From contig JALTAS010000238.1 in NCBI GenBank assembly GCA_027058925.1, forward strand, positions 1 through 6,938: DNA of 6,938 nt, read 5' to 3'. This document shows, in pieces, positions 4,993 through 6,938 of the stretch; the first letter of the stretch is position 1, and the number at the start of each line of letters is the position of its first letter. The notes under the pieces were generated by a model, which did no database searches, had not been told where the DNA came from, and saw only the letters and a program-made list of their open reading frames with translations. Made by a program: the position numbers and the translations under genes. This DNA is from Persephonella sp. GTDB taxonomy: Bacteria > Aquificota > Aquificia > Aquificales > Hydrogenothermaceae.

Positions 4993-6021
4993 ATGAAGTT
5001 TGTTGATAGGGCAAAGATATATGTGAAAGCAGGAGACGGTGGAAACGGATGTGTTGCTTTTAGAAGGGAGAAATTTGTTCCTTTTGGAGGACCTTCTGGA
5101 GGAAATGGAGGAAAGGGGGGAGATGTTATCCTTGTTGCTGATCCTTCTGTACGAACACTTCTTGATTTTAAGCACAAAAGACATTTCAGGGCAGAAAATG
5201 GACAGCCAGGATCAGGCAATAACAAACACGGAAAAAACGGTAAAGATCTGATTATAAAAGTTCCTGTTGGTACTGTCGTAAAAGATGCACAGACAGGTGA
5301 GATCATAGCTGACCTTGTTTTTCCCGGTCAGAGGGTTGTTGTGGCAAAAGGAGGAAAGGGAGGAAGGGGAAACGCCGCATTCAAAAGCCCAACAAACCAG
5401 TCCCCAGACTACGCAGAAGAAGGTGAAAAAGGTGAAGAAAAATGGATAGAACTTGAGCTGAAGCTTATAGCAGATTTTGGGATAGTAGGATTTCCAAATG
5501 CCGGAAAATCAACATTGATCTCAGTTTTGACAAAAGCCAGACCTAAAGTTGCCGACTATCCATTCACAACCCTTTCTCCTGTTCTTGGGGTTATGCATAT
5601 TGATTATGGGGAATCTGTAGTTCTTGCAGACATACCAGGGCTTATTGAGGGAGCTTCAAAAGGTCAGGGTCTTGGTCATCAGTTTTTAAGGCATATAGAA
5701 AGGACAAAAGCCCTTATACATGTTATTGATATATCAGATTTCAGGGAAAGGGATCCGATAGAGGCTTTTGAAATAATAAACAGAGAGATGGAGAAGTACT
5801 CACCTGAGCTTGTTAAAAAACCACAGATCGTTGTTGGGAACAAGATAGACATACTTTCAGACAGATCAGAGATAGAAAGGCTAAAAAAATATTTTGAAAG
5901 TAAAGGTTACAGATTTGTTCCTGTATCACTTGTTACACTTGAAGGAATTGACAAGCTGAAAAAAGAAATAGTAAATTTGTACAAAAGTTTGAAAGAGGGG
6001 GAGAAGAATGAAAAAGTTTAA
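4993..6021 (+). CDS. obg: Obg family GTPase (ribosome assembly factor)
   Basis: Obg binds the 50S subunit late in assembly and couples GTP/ppGpp levels to ribosome maturation and growth; it is essential in most bacteria studied. Of 342 residues, about 1-158 form the glycine-rich Obg fold (VDRAKIYVKAGDGGNGCVAF, GGPSGGNGGKGGDV, GKGGRGNAAF). The GTPase domain follows: G1 GFPNAGKS (166-173), G2 region YPFTT (189-193), G3 DIPG (213-216) and G4 NKID (283-286). G5 reads VSLVTLEG (311-318) where relatives usually have SA-x-TGEG, so the SA alanine is replaced by leucine. It ends soon after the G domain, with no TGS or OCT extension, as in other minimal Obg proteins. An AGGTGA Shine-Dalgarno lies 5 bases before the ATG. 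The start is at the conserved FVDRA. It ends overlapping the next gene by 14 bases. Confidence 0.97.
   Translation: MKFVDRAKIYVKAGDGGNGCVAFRREKFVPFGGPSGGNGGKGGDVILVADPSVRTLLDFKHKRHFRAENGQPGSGNNKHGKNGKDLIIKVPVGTVVKDAQTGEIIADLVFPGQRVVVAKGGKGGRGNAAFKSPTNQSPDYAEEGEKGEEKWIELELKLIADFGIVGFPNAGKSTLISVLTKARPKVADYPFTTLSPVLGVMHIDYGESVVLADIPGLIEGASKGQGLGHQFLRHIERTKALIHVIDISDFRERDPIEAFEIINREMEKYSPELVKKPQIVVGNKIDILSDRSEIERLKKYFESKGYRFVPVSLVTLEGIDKLKKEIVNLYKSLKEGEKNEKV
5994..6000 (+). promoter_or_regulatory. Shine-Dalgarno of the overlapping downstream gene, inside obg
   Basis: AGAGGGG, within the codons for the obg C-terminus, lies 7 bases before the ATG at 6008. It supports that ATG as the start and suggests translational coupling to obg. 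Confidence 0.6.
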
Positions 6022-6938
6022 TCTGCTGTTTATCATTTTTTTTGGGGCTGTTCTTTTATCTTTTGGTGGATATTTTACAGCCAAATATTACGGAACAAAA
6101 AAGTTCAAAGAGACAGCACGGATTTATCTTGAACAGTCAGGGTTAGGCGACAAAGTTAAAGTATCAGAATATGAATACAATCCTTTAACCGGGGTTGGTG
6201 CTCTTAAAGATGTAAAAATTCAGGATTATTCAACAAGGGAATACAAAATTGACAGAATAAAAAAGATAGAACTGAGAAAGTACGAGCTTGACAAAGAGAC
6301 AGAAATACCCCTTGAAGCTGATATCTCTATTTACGGGATATCTGTATATCTTAAAAAAGATGGTAAGAAGTTAATTGGGGATGTTTACTCAAAGTACTTA
6401 TACGATCCGAAAAAAGCTAAGCTTGAGCTAAAAAATCTTGAGGTTAAATTTAGGGACTTTTTTGATATTAAGACCGCTTTTACCATCGGAAATATTAGTA
6501 AAGATTTGATGGAAAAACTTCTGAAGTTAGGGAAAGAAAGACCATCAAACCCACACACAGGAGATATGATGCTCCTTTACAGTAAACTCCTCCAGATAAA
6601 ACCTGAGCATTTTCATTTTGAGTATGCCGAGAGGGGAATTATAGATACATTTATTAAGGAAGATGCAGAAAAAAAGGGTTTAAAACCTGAAGATTTAAAG
6701 AAAAAGATGATAAAAGACATGGAAAGATCAAAAGAGAAATTAAAATCAGAGTTTGAGAAAAAGCTTGTTGATGGTTTTATCTATATGGTGCAGGAAGGCA
6801 GGGGAAAATTTGTTGTTGATATAAAAGCTAAAAAAGATGTAATTGTGCAGGATGTTATCGCAATGCTTATGAAGGCAAGTATGACAGGAAGTTCAAATGA
6901 AGAAAAAGCAAAGATATTTTACGAGACATTTTCAGAAT
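6008..6938 (+). CDS. Membrane-anchored protein of unknown function, 3' end beyond the window
   Basis: I do not recognise this family. The frame is open to the right edge and gives 310 residues. Residues 1-3 are MKK and about 5-23 are strongly hydrophobic (LLFIIFFGAVLLSFGGYF), with lysines just after. This looks like an uncleaved N-terminal anchor or signal, placing most of the protein outside the cytoplasmic membrane. Residues about 48-115 alternate short beta-like strands (KVKVSEYEYNP, GVGALKDVKIQ, EADISIYGISVYL). About 212-252 is a highly charged helical stretch (EDLKKKMIKDMERSKEKL), followed by more strands (GKFVVDIKAKKDVIV). The repeated strand pattern is loosely reminiscent of AsmA/DUF945-like envelope proteins, but this is only an impression. 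No catalytic motif, lipobox or second membrane segment is seen. The 14-base overlap with obg and a good Shine-Dalgarno support the start. Composition matches its neighbours. Confidence 0.75.
   Translation, partial: MKKFNLLFIIFFGAVLLSFGGYFTAKYYGTKKFKETARIYLEQSGLGDKVKVSEYEYNPLTGVGALKDVKIQDYSTREYKIDRIKKIELRKYELDKETEIPLEADISIYGISVYLKKDGKKLIGDVYSKYLYDPKKAKLELKNLEVKFRDFFDIKTAFTIGNISKDLMEKLLKLGKERPSNPHTGDMMLLYSKLLQIKPEHFHFEYAERGIIDTFIKEDAEKKGLKPEDLKKKMIKDMERSKEKLKSEFEKKLVDGFIYMVQEGRGKFVVDIKAKKDVIVQDVIAMLMKASMTGSSNEEKAKIFYETFSE

Noticed and set aside
4900..5306. Antisense frames over the start of obg and a 70-codon frame at 5039-5251
   Set aside because: They arise from the glycine codon-rich Obg domain, which leaves other frames free of stops; no start signals and low-complexity products.
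1..6938. CRISPR arrays, tRNA/rRNA genes, insertion sequences, attachment sites
   Set aside because: No regularly spaced repeats, cloverleaf-like stretches, transposase frames or flanking terminal repeats were seen.

Overview
The window is an ordered, gene-dense, AT-rich stretch of a bacterial chromosome holding seven genes, two of them cut by the window edges. The lysine- and glutamate-rich proteins, the L28 protein with four zinc-binding cysteines, the compact Obg with no C-terminal extension and the cysteine pattern of the quinolinate synthase suggest a thermophilic chemolithotroph. A member of the Aquificota (Persephonella/Hydrogenothermaceae type) is my best guess. That placement is inference from protein style and was not searched.

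Layout: (1) The 3' part of nadA (quinolinate synthase, + strand) runs to 736. (2) A single-domain rhodanese on the - strand (733-1083) converges on it, and the two stop codons share one TTAA. (3) A 230-base divergent intergenic region (1084-1313) holds a plausible rhodanese promoter, a perfect 15-bp palindrome over that promoter's -35, and a 10-bp direct repeat with a 21-bp period on the side of the next gene. (4) A GlcD-type FAD-linked 2-hydroxyacid dehydrogenase (1314-2720, +). (5) rpmB for ribosomal protein L28 (2770-2964, +). (6) A 647-residue protein (3012-4955, +) that joins a phospholipase-D-type HKD nuclease domain to a HerA/FtsK-type hexameric DNA-translocase ATPase. (7) obg, a ribosome-assembly GTPase (4993-6021, +). 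(8) A membrane-anchored protein of unknown function that overlaps the end of obg by 14 bases and runs off the window (6008-6938).

From glcD to the right edge all genes lie on one strand with gaps of 49, 47, 37 and -14 bases, so they could be cotranscribed. AT-rich promoter-like elements before rpmB and obg suggest internal starts. rpmB and obg both serve the large ribosomal subunit. The nuclease-translocase lies between them and is the most interesting feature. It has the parts of a self-contained DNA-processing machine (nuclease and motor in one chain), whereas archaeal HerA uses a separate nuclease, NurA, and several bacterial defence HerA proteins use a separate effector. No mobile element, CRISPR array, tRNA or rRNA gene is visible.
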